This document shows, in pieces, positions 46,506 to 56,663 of a DNA stretch of 64,000 nt (positions within the stretch are counted from its first letter, which is position 1; each line of letters starts with the position of its first letter). Position numbers and translations under genes: made by a program. The notes beneath the pieces are model-generated. The model did not search any database. It was not told where the DNA came from and worked only from the letters and a program-made list of their open reading frames with translations. This DNA comes from Pedobacter rhizosphaerae (GTDB lineage Bacteria; Bacteroidota; Bacteroidia; Sphingobacteriales; Sphingobacteriaceae): NCBI RefSeq assembly GCF_900111155.1, contig NZ_FOGG01000019.1, positions 47,427 to 111,426 on the forward strand, in the 5' to 3' direction.

Positions 46506-46895
46506 ATGGAAGCGAAGGGAATTGTAGCAGCATATTTTGAGGCATTGTCTAATGGGGAAATCGAGAAAGCATTTTCTAACTTTATACCTGAAACCAAATG
46601 GTACCAGCCTGGGAATAATAAATTTTCTGGTTTGAAAAATAATTTAAGCGAAATTTTCCAAATGCTTGAAGAAATTATGGCAGATTCAGCTGGAAATATG
46701 GTGGTGAAACCGACTGGACCGATGCTCCAAAGCGGTGATTTGGTTTCAGTTCCAGTTTGGTTCACAGCCAAAAAAGGAACAAAAACGATGAGTTTGGGTG
46801 GGATGGATCTATTCCAGATAAAAGATGGAAAGATTGTTCACGTTTGGACATTTTCAGATGACCAGTTGGTAGATGATGCGTTTTTTGGAAAGTAA
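46506..46895 (+). CDS. NTF2-like (SnoaL-type) protein, copy 1
   Basis: A 129-residue protein of the NTF2/SnoaL fold: AAYFEALSNGEIEKAFSNFI, FIPETKWYQPGNNKFSG, and C-terminal IKDGKIVHVWTFSDDQLVDD. It could be a small isomerase, hydrolase or ligand-binding protein. It lies 10 bases after the NmrA-like gene, so the two probably act on one substrate. Confidence 0.85.
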   Translation: MEAKGIVAAYFEALSNGEIEKAFSNFIPETKWYQPGNNKFSGLKNNLSEIFQMLEEIMADSAGNMVVKPTGPMLQSGDLVSVPVWFTAKKGTKTMSLGGMDLFQIKDGKIVHVWTFSDDQLVDDAFFGK

Positions 46896-46936
46896 AAAAT
46901 CTACATGAATAAATATAAATTTAAAAATCAATAATT

Positions 46937-47326
46937 ATGACAGCAATAGAAGTAGTCACAGCTTATTCAAAAGCGCTTTCACAGGGAGACATCCCTACTG
47001 CATTCTCTCATTTCAGCCTTGATGCAAAATGGCACCAACCAGGCAATCATCAGTTTGCAGGAACAAAAGAAGGACTTGATGCCATTGGCAAAATGCTTGC
47101 CGATATGATGGATGCAACACATGGTTCATTGGTTATAGAAACAACAGGCGCTTTGATGGCAAACGGAAATTTAGTTTCATTTCCAACTCATTTTACGGGG
47201 AAAATTGACGACAGGACAGTTGATATGAACGGTGTCGATTTGTTTGAGGTTGTAAATGGTAAAGTTGTTCAAGTATGGTTGTTTTCTGAAGACCAAGAGG
47301 CAGAAGATGCGTTTTGGGGAAATTAA
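46937..47326 (+). CDS. NTF2-like (SnoaL-type) protein, copy 2
   Basis: A 129-residue paralogue of the upstream gene, of identical length. It shares WHQPGNHQFAGTKEGLDAIG, VNGKVVQVWLFSEDQEAEDA and the end FWGN. A tandem duplication with divergence. A strong terminator follows directly. Confidence 0.85.
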   Translation: MTAIEVVTAYSKALSQGDIPTAFSHFSLDAKWHQPGNHQFAGTKEGLDAIGKMLADMMDATHGSLVIETTGALMANGNLVSFPTHFTGKIDDRTVDMNGVDLFEVVNGKVVQVWLFSEDQEAEDAFWGN

Positions 47327-47337
47327 TAATATCCTTA

Positions 47338-47380
47338 AAAAACAAGAACGGTTAGTTCTAAGCTATCCGTTCTTGTTTTT
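47338..47380 (+). terminator. Strong terminator after the NTF2-like pair
   Basis: A 14-bp stem AAAAACAAGAACGG / CCGTTCTTGTTTTT with a 15-base loop, its own T-run included in the stem. Confidence 0.88.
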
Positions 47381-47403
47381 AAATTTCCCACTGCTTTGTT
47401 TGT

Positions 47404-47530
47404 TTAAAATTTACCTTCAATTATTTTTCTACTAACCATACTTCCAACTTCTCCGCCCATTTCAATCGCATACGAAACACTTCTCATTATACTCGTATTG
47501 TCGCCACAAGGGAGTATTCCGATTTCAGTC
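47404..47530 (-). pseudogene. C-terminal fragment of a flavoprotein (thioredoxin-reductase-like)
   Basis: A minus-strand frame reading TEIGILPCGDNTSIMRSVSY and ending IIEGKF matches the NAD(P)/FAD-dependent oxidoreductase C-terminus (G-D after a Cys/Ala, then a helical tail). Stops cut it off upstream, so only about 40 residues remain. HxlR-linked flavoproteins of this type are common, but no intact copy is present. Confidence 0.55.
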
Positions 47531-48134
47531 GTTTTCTGTAATCAGTAAGTTTTTATATGATTTGCCTCCTTAAATTCGAAACATAATAGCTTTACTATTT
47601 GGCTATGTTGTTCTAATTTCGGTCTTGCGTAAGTGTGTAATTGGGTGAAAGTGGTTCTTTCCCAATTTTTGTAGTTTTTAATTGCTGGATACTTGAATAC
47701 ATTTAGTATAGTATTGGCTACAAGACGCTAAAGACAAATATGTTGCATATATCATACATATATTGATGGATAAAAAAATTAAGGCTTGATTTCAAACTTT
47801 AGATTGTAAATTGAGCAAACTTCCTGCATGAAGGCATAATATATACTGGTTATTTAATTTTTTAACTTATCTCCCTGTCGGCATCTTGAGGATTTATGTT
47901 GAATGGTTCATTTTAGTTTCGATATCATTTTAAATCTATTTTAGGGCTTTCAAAAACTAGCATTAATTCATTGATCATCAAAATTGTATTTACGTTTTAC
48001 GAAGCTACAATTGGGAATAGCTAACGCGAGCTGTAAATATCTCAAAGAAATCGATTTACCGTAAATTAGCGTTAATTGAATTATCTGTTATTTGTGCTAT
48101 AATTCAGAACTCAAACTCATGGCCTCATCAGTTT
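47531..48134. other. Gene-free interval
   Basis: Six hundred bases with no frame I can support as coding on either strand. It follows the flavoprotein remnant, so it may be further decayed sequence. Confidence 0.45.
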
Positions 48135-48142
48135 AATAAAAA

Positions 48143-48170
48143 AGGGCAAAACATTTTAAATGCTTGCCCT
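48143..48170 (-). terminator. Terminator of the UlaG-like gene
   Basis: Stem AGGGCAA / TTGCCCT; read from the minus strand it is followed by a U-run (the TAAAAAA on its left). It is 7 bases past the stop codon. Confidence 0.75.
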
Positions 48171-48176
48171 CCCATA

Positions 48177-49019
48177 TTACTTACCTAAGTTATAAATCTC
48201 CGTATCCCTTAGGATCACTAATTTGTCCTTTGTAATATTATTTTTTTTAGCTTCTGCACTTAACACGAGTCTTGTAGTACGACAATGGTCAAGAGAATCC
48301 ATGTGGACTGCAATCACCTTTGCACTTCCACTTGATGACACCAAATTCATGGTCTGTTTCTCGTCCATGATGATTGGTAAATTTTCGAATCCTTTAATCT
48401 GGGCACCACCAGAATTAACTATAATAATATCAGGCTTTATTCTTCTAATATTTTCCTTTATCCTATCAGTCCATATGGCATCTCCCATGATGTAGACAGT
48501 GGGTTCTCCTTTAGCACTTAGTATAAAACCAGAGGTTTTGCCCATCATTTCCAGAACTTTTCCAGATCCATGCTGGCCGTTTACCCTTTCAATGTTAAGA
48601 TTGTCCCATTTCATTTTATTTTCAAGCGTTTCTGCGTTGATAAATCCTTTGGAATTAAAAAAACTCTTGTCAGCTGGCTGATTGATAATTTTAATTGATT
48701 TACTGAGGATATTATTTGCAGCATCATCAAAGTGATCGGCATGTGTATGGGATACTAAAACCAATTCTACACTGTCAGTAATTTGTCGCATTGGCATTTG
48801 TATCTCTACAGTTGGATTTTTAGCGATACCAGCCCAGGATTCTATTGCACCTTTGGGAGAAAGCATCGGATCTACCAGAATCTTGTGGCCTGCATATTGT
48901 AGAATTAGTGTAGCATTTCTTACCAGCTGGATACTGGATTTTTGACTATAGCTATTCTGTGCGTAAGCAACTATTGTTACCCCAAAGAATAAAAGTGATG
49001 TTATTAGTTTTTTCATCAT
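48177..49019 (-). CDS. UlaG-like MBL-fold metallo-hydrolase, exported
   Basis: A 280-residue MBL-fold protein with signal peptide (FFGVTIVAYAQ). The metal motif is SHTHADHFDDAA, with HGSGK and HMDSLDHC supplying later ligands. The layout matches UlaG-like hydrolases (LVRNATLILQYAGHKILVDP at the start). Periplasmic location is unusual for the family, which is mostly cytosolic. Substrate unknown. Confidence 0.87.
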   Translation of the reverse strand: MMKKLITSLLFFGVTIVAYAQNSYSQKSSIQLVRNATLILQYAGHKILVDPMLSPKGAIESWAGIAKNPTVEIQMPMRQITDSVELVLVSHTHADHFDDAANNILSKSIKIINQPADKSFFNSKGFINAETLENKMKWDNLNIERVNGQHGSGKVLEMMGKTSGFILSAKGEPTVYIMGDAIWTDRIKENIRRIKPDIIIVNSGGAQIKGFENLPIIMDEKQTMNLVSSSGSAKVIAVHMDSLDHCRTTRLVLSAEAKKNNITKDKLVILRDTEIYNLGK

Positions 49020-49387
49020 TCAAAATATTAAATTGTGAAATTTCCCCCAATGGAAAAGAAACAAAATTAGATATAAAACCACGCATGGAACATATCAAAT
49101 AGCATATAAAAACTACCATTTTGATACCTGTTCAATATGATTATTGATCTATACAATCTCTACTATTCTGCAACCGGCCGATAGGATGGATTACTTATAA
49201 AGTCCGTTTAGGAACGTTTATTAAAGCTTTTGGAATGATTATTTATAGGTGTTGACTTTCAATTGGATTAAATTTGCAGAATGAGACTTGAAATTGTAAA
49301 ACGAAAATTTACATTGTGAATTTTGGATTGCAAACATTCAACTAGTCTAGCTAAACTTTTTATAACAATGATATAATTAAGTAAAGA
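49020..49387. other. Divergent gap
   Basis: Between the UlaG-like gene (minus) and the barrel gene (plus). It should hold both promoters; no TAnnTTTG box with good spacing was recognised. Confidence 0.4.
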
Positions 49388-50062
49388 ATGATTATCCATC
49401 ATAAGATAATGTTTGCTTTTATAATTCTGCTCTCCATAATACATGGTAATGCTTTTGCTCAAAAAGAAATGCAAATTCCACCTACAAGCCCTCCAATAAA
49501 TATGGAAGTGTTGGGTAGTAACAGAGGTTTAGCATTTCAATTGATAATCGATAAGAAATTCAAAAGTATTCCAAAGTTGGGTGTTTTTAGTGTCACCTCA
49601 TTGGTTGGTGAATGGGATAAAAATGGGATCAATGACTACATGGCCCAGTCCAGTCTCACCTACGAAATATTGAAAGGATTAAAATTGGCTACCGGTTTTC
49701 ACCTAACGCCTGTGAAAGGTATGAGGCCCATAGCCGGGCTAGTTTACACATTGGCTAATCCAACCTGGTTATTTGTGGCCAATTCCAGAGTAGATTATTC
49801 TAGAGATACCAATGTTGAAGGACTGGTTTTGGTGGAGTATAAACCAAAAATTAATGATATATGGCGTATTTATTCGCGACTTCAGGGCTTATACGAATAC
49901 AACACCATTATCAATATGCAAACCCGTAGCTATTTAATTGCTCGTGCGGGATTGAGCTATAAGGAATTTTCTTTTGGATTGGGTTCGAATATCGATTATT
50001 ACGGACCAGAGAAACATAAAAAAAATAGCTTTGGCGGATTTGTTAGTTTTTTGCTTTTCTAA
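49388..50062 (+). CDS. Predicted outer-membrane barrel protein
   Basis: A 224-residue exported protein (signal peptide ending GNAFAQ) built of alternating strands and ending in the aromatic FVSFLLF, a normal barrel end. No family name assigned with confidence. It precedes the triple-rhodanese gene by 41 bases; the two are probably cotranscribed and may act in one envelope process. Confidence 0.68.
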   Translation: MIIHHKIMFAFIILLSIIHGNAFAQKEMQIPPTSPPINMEVLGSNRGLAFQLIIDKKFKSIPKLGVFSVTSLVGEWDKNGINDYMAQSSLTYEILKGLKLATGFHLTPVKGMRPIAGLVYTLANPTWLFVANSRVDYSRDTNVEGLVLVEYKPKINDIWRIYSRLQGLYEYNTIINMQTRSYLIARAGLSYKEFSFGLGSNIDYYGPEKHKKNSFGGFVSFLLF

Positions 50063-50103
50063 TACAATTTACAAACCAACTTTAATTTTTACAGTACAAT
50101 TAA

Positions 50104-51285
50104 ATGAACAAATATATTGTTTCAGCCGTGTTCCTGCTATTAGGTATTTGTGGCTACGCCCAAGATTTTAAGTCAGATAATATTAGCTACAAAACCATTT
50201 CTTGGATAGACTTTTTTAACAAACTCGAACATAACCCGAAACTTACTTATTTCGATATAAGGTCAGCAGGCGAAAGAAATGACAATGGGCAATCACAAGC
50301 CTTTAATCAAGGAAAAATAAGGGGTGCGATTGAAACCGATTTCGCCAATTTTAATAAATATTATCCTGAATACCTCAAGCACAAAAACGATACCATATAC
50401 CTTTATTGTAGCCACAGTAAACGCTCAAGGGTTTTAGCTAAACAACTCGCTGACAGTGGTTTTGTGAATCTGGTAAATATTAATGGAGGTTTATCATACT
50501 TCAACATCCTTTCGGATACCGAGATGCCCTACAAAAATAAATATTATACGAATAACCTTAAATATAAATTAGTCACTCCGTCAAATTTTATCAGGGCCTT
50601 AAATAATGAAGAGTTTCAAGTAATTGACATAAGGCCCGATAGCTTATATCTTGGAAAGGCAAGTGATGAACGCCAAAATTCATTTGGAAAAATCAAATCA
50701 GCTCTTCACATACCTTATGATAAATTGAAGGATAATTTAATGGTATTGGACAAAACCAAAAGCATTTATCTATTCGACAATGATGGTAATCAAAGTCCGG
50801 GTGCAGCAAATTATTTAATTGAACAAGGGTACGATACAAACGTTTTGATTTTTGGATTGAGTAATGTTATTAGCACTACAGAAATTAAAGAAAGAAATTT
50901 TCTGAAAACAAAATATCAATTTATTCTGCCTGAAGAATTGTTAAAAATTGTCAATCGGAATGGAAACACAGTAATTATAGATATTAGAAGCGAAGCGGAG
51001 TTTAGGGGGACAGATAAGGCTGCCTGGAAAAATATTGGAACAATAAAAAATGCGATTAATATTCCGTCAGATAACTTAAGCAACGAAAAAATAGCCAGTT
51101 ATGCAAATAAAACCATTATCATTTATGATATGATGATGTTTGATGGTGAGTTATTCAAGTATGCTAAAAAATTAAAAGAATATGGGGTAAAAGATTTGTA
51201 TTTGCTTTCTGGGGGTATTTCGAAAATTAAGGAAAGTATTTACGACCATCAGAATATTACATTAAAAAGTTTGCTTGATGAATAA
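50104..51285 (+). CDS. Exported protein with three rhodanese domains
   Basis: A 393-residue periplasmic protein (signal peptide ending CGYAQ) of three rhodanese-like units: about 30-135, 155-265 and 275-390. Only the first keeps a catalytic loop, C102-SHSKRS; the second has FDNDGNQS with Asp in that position and the third YDMMMFDGE without Cys. The structural Asp of each unit (FDIRS, IDIRPD, IDIRSE) is kept. Sulfur transfer or thiol handling by the first unit is likely; the other two may be scaffolds. Confidence 0.85.
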   Translation: MNKYIVSAVFLLLGICGYAQDFKSDNISYKTISWIDFFNKLEHNPKLTYFDIRSAGERNDNGQSQAFNQGKIRGAIETDFANFNKYYPEYLKHKNDTIYLYCSHSKRSRVLAKQLADSGFVNLVNINGGLSYFNILSDTEMPYKNKYYTNNLKYKLVTPSNFIRALNNEEFQVIDIRPDSLYLGKASDERQNSFGKIKSALHIPYDKLKDNLMVLDKTKSIYLFDNDGNQSPGAANYLIEQGYDTNVLIFGLSNVISTTEIKERNFLKTKYQFILPEELLKIVNRNGNTVIIDIRSEAEFRGTDKAAWKNIGTIKNAINIPSDNLSNEKIASYANKTIIIYDMMMFDGELFKYAKKLKEYGVKDLYLLSGGISKIKESIYDHQNITLKSLLDE

Positions 51286-51621
51286 TGCTAAAGTTAGGGA
51301 ATTTGGCTCAGCAAATTTTGTTGAACAAAGGATGCAATAAAGCATGATTGCGCTGAGAAACGGGAGAAGCTTTGTATACTAATCTATGTTTAATTATCAA
51401 CTATGGTCTTAAATGCTATAATCGTAATTCCAAGCTGTTGAAATGTTGCCAGTTCATTTTTTATTTACTATTATTTTAATTAATTACAAGATTCCTCGAC
51501 ACAGCTGCACTATTACAACCACCTTTATATTACCCAAAACAGGTATTTATTAATAAAATGTTTCAGCGAGATTGGTCACTTGAGCTATTTATCCAATTAA
51601 TAACAAACTAAATTAAATTTT
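51286..51621. other. Gap before the second SusC gene
   Basis: No gene, no sigma/anti-sigma pair and no convincing promoter box are seen. The locus is therefore controlled from elsewhere or by a weak local promoter. Confidence 0.4.
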
Positions 51622-54600
51622 ATGATAAATCACTACTGTCGCTTTGTCCGATCGGGATGCGGCTATTTATTGAACTGGTCGGCATTTTTATGTATAGTGA
51701 TGCTGCTATCGTCAAATGTAAAGGCGCAGAATAATCTGTATAATTTTACGCAAGCACCACTTAGAACTGTTATCTCTCAAATATCAACCAATACATCTTA
51801 CAGGTTTGTGTACGCTCCTGAGCTGCTAAAAGAGGCTAAACCAATAGATTTGAATTTAAATACTTCGGACATTCAAATACTAATGGATGCAGTAGCTAAG
51901 GGACAGAATTTTTCTTATGAAATTGCTAAGAACCAAACAATTTTATTAAGAGTATTATCAGAAAACCCTAAAGAATATATTCTTCATGGAATAGTTAAAG
52001 ATAGTGTAGGCGGACCACTACCCGGAGCGACTGTAAAGATTAAGGACACCAACAAATATACCATAACAGATGGTAATGGGCACTTCAGTCTAAATTTAAC
52101 AAGTCAATACAATACACTGGAAATTAGCTACATGGGTTATTTTACTGCTACTCAAAAATTTGATAGATATGCGGCATTAAAAATTGTTACTGTTAGCCTT
52201 AAAGCAAATTCGTCTTTACTGGCAGAGGTAGTGGTAAATGGATTCCAAAGCATAACCCGAGGAGGTACAACTGGAGCAGTAACTATAATTGATGAAAAAA
52301 AACTTAATGAAAATATTAATATAGATATTTTAAGTGCGTTGGAAGGCCGAGTGGCTGGATTGGTTTATAATAAAAATCCATTTGGCTTGGGAGCAGATCA
52401 ACCTGTGTTGAGAGGGCAGGCCACTTTTTCATTAGTGGGTGGAAATGCTCCATTGGTTGTGCTCGACGGTTTGCCAACTGAAACACCATTAGATGAAATT
52501 AATCCTTACGATATTGAATCGGTTACTGTTTTAAAAGATGGAGGTGCGGCTTCTATTTATGGCTCACGATCGGCAAATGGCGTAATCGTTTTAACTACTA
52601 AAAAAGGTAGTACACCTTTAAAAATATCATTAAATACAGATTTTTTTATTGATACCAAGCCAACTTTCGGAAGTATGCATTACGCATCAACTGCGGATAT
52701 TGTAGATTTTGAAACAGATGTATATAACAAGGAAAGAGCTAGGTATGCCAATACCGAAACTATGTTTGCTGCTTATGGAACCGTAGCAAATGGAAACATC
52801 AAATATTATAGTCCGCTTTACCAGTTATTTCGTGATAGAGATGCAGGAAAGGTTACTACTGATCAATTTAATCAGCAGCTTACCAATTTTAAAAATGCAG
52901 ATTATTACGAACAATATCGTGACAACGTGTGGCAAAATGCTTTCCGTCAACGTTACAACTTATCATTAAGTTCTGCGAGTCCGAAATCAAACAGCTTTGC
53001 TTCGATTAATTATGATCGTTCAGCAGAACGAGTAATAGGAAACAATAGTCAAAAGGTAACTTTATATTTTAAAAATACATACAACATAAAGAAGTGGTTA
53101 TCTACCAATATTGGTTTTAATGGTGCTTATTCTACATCTACTTCAACTGATGGTAGTTACGATTCTTATACTGCCATATCGCCTCGTTATGCTTCTATCG
53201 TAAATCCTGATGGAAGTTTGGTTTATGCCAATTATGTGAATTTACAAGATGGTATTGCTGGTTCGCCTGTTAATGGAGCAGTAGCAGGTGCATTAATTAA
53301 TACACCACAATATAAGTCATACCGTTTTAACATTTTGGAATCATTAAATGAAGGTTTAACTGAAGCCAACACCGTTTCCTTAAGGGCTTTTGCCAACATT
53401 CAGGCCAAAATTATGGATGGCTTGAATTTCTCCAGTCAGATCCAATATGAAATGGGAACAACCAAAAGTGAACAAATTTATGATGTAAACTCATATAAAA
53501 TGAGAGCAGCCTACAATGCATTGGTAGCTTTTACTCCAGCTACAAATGTATATACTTTCGGTTTACCAACTGGCGGCAGAATTAGTCAGAATATGCAACA
53601 AAAAAAATCATATACTTTTAGAAATCAACTGAGTTATGATGAATCTTTTGACGGTGGTAAACATTCAATAGCAGCTATTGCAGGTACAGAAATGCGTCAA
53701 ACTTTTTTACCTATCGGGATGACGGATATTAGATATGGCTATGATCCGGTAACATTAACATCCACGATTATTAATAATCAAACTGTAAGTCAAACTGGTT
53801 TGCCAAGTTATATTTTTGGCGGAAATAAAACCCTTGGTATTGCAGGTCGCTCGTTTCAGGAAACAAAACACAGAAACCTTTCATACTTCTCAAACGCCAG
53901 TTATACTTATTTAAGCCGATATAACGTATCAGGGAGTTTCAGGATAGATCAGGCTGATTTTTTTGGAGCAGATCCAGAATTTAAGTATAGACCATTATGG
54001 TCAGTTGGTTTTGGTTGGAATGCCAGTAACGAAAAATTTTTTGAATCTCTTAGATGGATTAATTTACTTAAACTAAGGGCTACTTATGGCGTTAACGGTA
54101 ACCAAAATACTGAAACTACAAAATTCTTAACGGCCAGAAGAGTGAACGACAACCTATTCACATCGCTACAATATTTGAACATTACTGGACTACCAAATCC
54201 TAAATTGCGCTGGGAGAAGACAGAAACCTACAACTTAGGTTTAGATATGGCTTTCTTGGGTAACCGCTTAAGAGGTACAATTGATTTTTATGATCGTAAA
54301 AGTACTGATTTAATGGTAACTACCGATTTAGATCCAACTGTTGGGACAGCATCATTAGTGATTAATAATGGTATCTTAAGAAATAAAGGAATCGAATTTA
54401 CAGTAAATGGCGACTGGCTTAAATCAGGCGATTTATCATTAAGTTCAACATTTGTATTGGGATTTAATAGAAGTAAAATTGGAAAAGTAAATCGGGCGCT
54501 TGCTACTGCAAGTTCTTACGTTACATCTCCACAGAATTATTATACTGAAGGAACGGATTACAATACCTTATATGCCTACCGCTATGGAGGAATGACAAAT

Positions 54601-55227
54601 GGTTATCCTTACTTTTTAGATGAAAATGGAAAAGCAACCCTTGAGTTTGACGCAAGTGGAAATCCAATTGTAGCAAGTAGCCGTGGAATAAACAACTATG
54701 CTGCACTTGTAAGTATGGGGACTTTAATACCGACTTACAATGGCTCATTTTCGCAGCGTGTTTCTTATAAAAACTTTGAACTGAGTGCTTTATTGATTTT
54801 CTCTGGTGGTAACGTGATGCGGAAAGATGTTACGCCACTTGGCAGCAACGATATTTCGGATTTAGATATCACACAGCGCTATAAAAACGGGATTACGCCA
54901 GAATTACCAAGACTTCTTGTTGATTATTCAGAGGCAATGATTCCTAGAGCCCTTACCATTTCTTCCATGTGGCAAAATGCTGATATAAATGTATTGAAGG
55001 CTGATTACGTTAAACTGAGAAGTGTCTCTTTAGGCTATAATTTGCCTAAAGCTTTCATAAAGAAATTCAACATTCCTTCTGCAAAATTTACGGCACAAGT
55101 GAATAATTTATGGTATGCAAGTGCTGCTGGCGATGATATTGATCCTGAATCATATTCCCTAAATAGTGGAACCAGAACATTGCAAAATCCTAAATCATTT
55201 GTATTAGGCATTAACTTAACTTTTTAA
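51622..55227 (+). CDS. SusC/RagA TonB-linked receptor with STN domain (second locus)
   Basis: A 1201-residue TonB-dependent transporter. Signal peptide to about 36, STN domain (about 40-110, LRTVISQISTNTSYRFVYAP), carboxypeptidase-like domain (LHGIVKDSVGGPLPGATVKI), plug (SVTVLKDGGAASIYGSRSAN) and barrel ending PKSFVLGINLTF. STN normally signals to a FecR, but no fecI/fecR gene is adjacent, so the regulator must lie elsewhere. Confidence 0.95.
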   Translation: MINHYCRFVRSGCGYLLNWSAFLCIVMLLSSNVKAQNNLYNFTQAPLRTVISQISTNTSYRFVYAPELLKEAKPIDLNLNTSDIQILMDAVAKGQNFSYEIAKNQTILLRVLSENPKEYILHGIVKDSVGGPLPGATVKIKDTNKYTITDGNGHFSLNLTSQYNTLEISYMGYFTATQKFDRYAALKIVTVSLKANSSLLAEVVVNGFQSITRGGTTGAVTIIDEKKLNENINIDILSALEGRVAGLVYNKNPFGLGADQPVLRGQATFSLVGGNAPLVVLDGLPTETPLDEINPYDIESVTVLKDGGAASIYGSRSANGVIVLTTKKGSTPLKISLNTDFFIDTKPTFGSMHYASTADIVDFETDVYNKERARYANTETMFAAYGTVANGNIKYYSPLYQLFRDRDAGKVTTDQFNQQLTNFKNADYYEQYRDNVWQNAFRQRYNLSLSSASPKSNSFASINYDRSAERVIGNNSQKVTLYFKNTYNIKKWLSTNIGFNGAYSTSTSTDGSYDSYTAISPRYASIVNPDGSLVYANYVNLQDGIAGSPVNGAVAGALINTPQYKSYRFNILESLNEGLTEANTVSLRAFANIQAKIMDGLNFSSQIQYEMGTTKSEQIYDVNSYKMRAAYNALVAFTPATNVYTFGLPTGGRISQNMQQKKSYTFRNQLSYDESFDGGKHSIAAIAGTEMRQTFLPIGMTDIRYGYDPVTLTSTIINNQTVSQTGLPSYIFGGNKTLGIAGRSFQETKHRNLSYFSNASYTYLSRYNVSGSFRIDQADFFGADPEFKYRPLWSVGFGWNASNEKFFESLRWINLLKLRATYGVNGNQNTETTKFLTARRVNDNLFTSLQYLNITGLPNPKLRWEKTETYNLGLDMAFLGNRLRGTIDFYDRKSTDLMVTTDLDPTVGTASLVINNGILRNKGIEFTVNGDWLKSGDLSLSSTFVLGFNRSKIGKVNRALATASSYVTSPQNYYTEGTDYNTLYAYRYGGMTNGYPYFLDENGKATLEFDASGNPIVASSRGINNYAALVSMGTLIPTYNGSFSQRVSYKNFELSALLIFSGGNVMRKDVTPLGSNDISDLDITQRYKNGITPELPRLLVDYSEAMIPRALTISSMWQNADINVLKADYVKLRSVSLGYNLPKAFIKKFNIPSAKFTAQVNNLWYASAAGDDIDPESYSLNSGTRTLQNPKSFVLGINLTF

Positions 55228-55231
55228 CATC

Positions 55232-56662
55232 ATGAAAAAAAATATAGCAATCATTGCATCATTTTTAATCGCCATTGCGATTTCTGGATGTGAAAAATAC
55301 ACCGACTTAACACCACGAGGAGCCTTAGTAGTAGAAACCGCACAAGATTATTATGAACTGGTTTCTTATCCAAATAGGGGCTACCTGATTGCTAACTTCC
55401 AGTACCTTGTCGATGATATGTGGCTGAAAGAGTCGAATTTTATAGGGATTACCCCAAATATCAACACTGTACACTTCAGTTTTAATGAGAATATCGATCG
55501 GGTATCGATGGTAAATTCATCAAACTTCTACGATCGTGCTTATCTGTACATTAACCGCTGGAATACCATCATTTCATCAGTTGATGCGAGTAAAGGTGAA
55601 CAGAACGTTAAAGATTTAGCCAAAGCTGAAGCAAAGGCATTTAGGGCATTCGACCATTTTTTATTGGTTAACGTTTATGCCAAAGCCTACAATCCGGCAA
55701 CTGCAGCAACCGATGGTGGTATTTGCATTATGGATAAATATGATTTGGAAGCACAGCCAACTAAATCAACTGTTGCACAAGTTTATGATTTTATCCAAAA
55801 AGATATCGATGAGGCCATCCCTTTTTTACAGGTACAACCATTAGATCCATATCATCCATCATTGGCGTTTGCCTGGGCATTGAAAGCGAAAATCCATTTG
55901 TTTAAAAGAGAAATTGCAAAGGCTAAAGAAGCTTGCGAAAAATCACTTTCCTACAATAATCAAATTTTCGATTTAGTAAAATACACTACTACACAAGGTG
56001 GACCATCAGTTACACCAATCATTGCACCTAACAATCCTGAGGTTTTAAGTTATCAATATATTCAAGGTTATAACGAAACCAACTTTGGATATACCTGGTT
56101 AATCAGTCCTGAATTGAGAGCATTGTTTGGAACCAATGATGCCCGTTTCAATATGTTTTTCAATACCACAAGCGCAAGCTTTTTGGATATTGGCTCTGGC
56201 GCTGCATATTATAGTATCGCTTATACACGGTTTTTCTATCCAACGGTTGGTTTGAAAACTACAGAAGTTTACTTAATGCAGGCAGAATGTTTGGCTCGTC
56301 AAAATGATTTAGCAGGTGCAATCGCCATTGTTAATAAATTTCGCGAAAAACGTATCCTATCAGGAACCATTAATCTACCAGTTCCGGCAACCAGAAAAGA
56401 AATGATGGAGATCATCATTAATGAACGCAGAAAAGAGATGGTTTTAGGTTTTAACAGGTTTTTCGATTTGAAACGATTAAATACAGAAGCAGAATATGCA
56501 AAAACTGTGGTTCGAACTTATCCTTTGGTTAACAAAACTGTTCCGCAACAAACCTATACGCTATTACCTACATCACGCTTATATATCATTCCATTCCCGC
56601 TTGGCATATTAAAGAAAAATCTAAACCTTACATTAAATACCGACGAAAAACTTCCGTTGTAA
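55232..56662 (+). CDS. SusD/RagB lipoprotein (second locus)
   Basis: A 476-residue lipoprotein (lipobox AISGC), partner of the upstream channel. SusD hallmarks: KAEAKAFRAFDHFLLVNVYA and MEIIINERRKEMVLGFNRFF. It follows susC by 4 bases. The downstream protease suggests a peptide or protein as ligand rather than a glycan. Confidence 0.94.
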   Translation: MKKNIAIIASFLIAIAISGCEKYTDLTPRGALVVETAQDYYELVSYPNRGYLIANFQYLVDDMWLKESNFIGITPNINTVHFSFNENIDRVSMVNSSNFYDRAYLYINRWNTIISSVDASKGEQNVKDLAKAEAKAFRAFDHFLLVNVYAKAYNPATAATDGGICIMDKYDLEAQPTKSTVAQVYDFIQKDIDEAIPFLQVQPLDPYHPSLAFAWALKAKIHLFKREIAKAKEACEKSLSYNNQIFDLVKYTTTQGGPSVTPIIAPNNPEVLSYQYIQGYNETNFGYTWLISPELRALFGTNDARFNMFFNTTSASFLDIGSGAAYYSIAYTRFFYPTVGLKTTEVYLMQAECLARQNDLAGAIAIVNKFREKRILSGTINLPVPATRKEMMEIIINERRKEMVLGFNRFFDLKRLNTEAEYAKTVVRTYPLVNKTVPQQTYTLLPTSRLYIIPFPLGILKKNLNLTLNTDEKLPL

Positions 56663-56663
56663 G

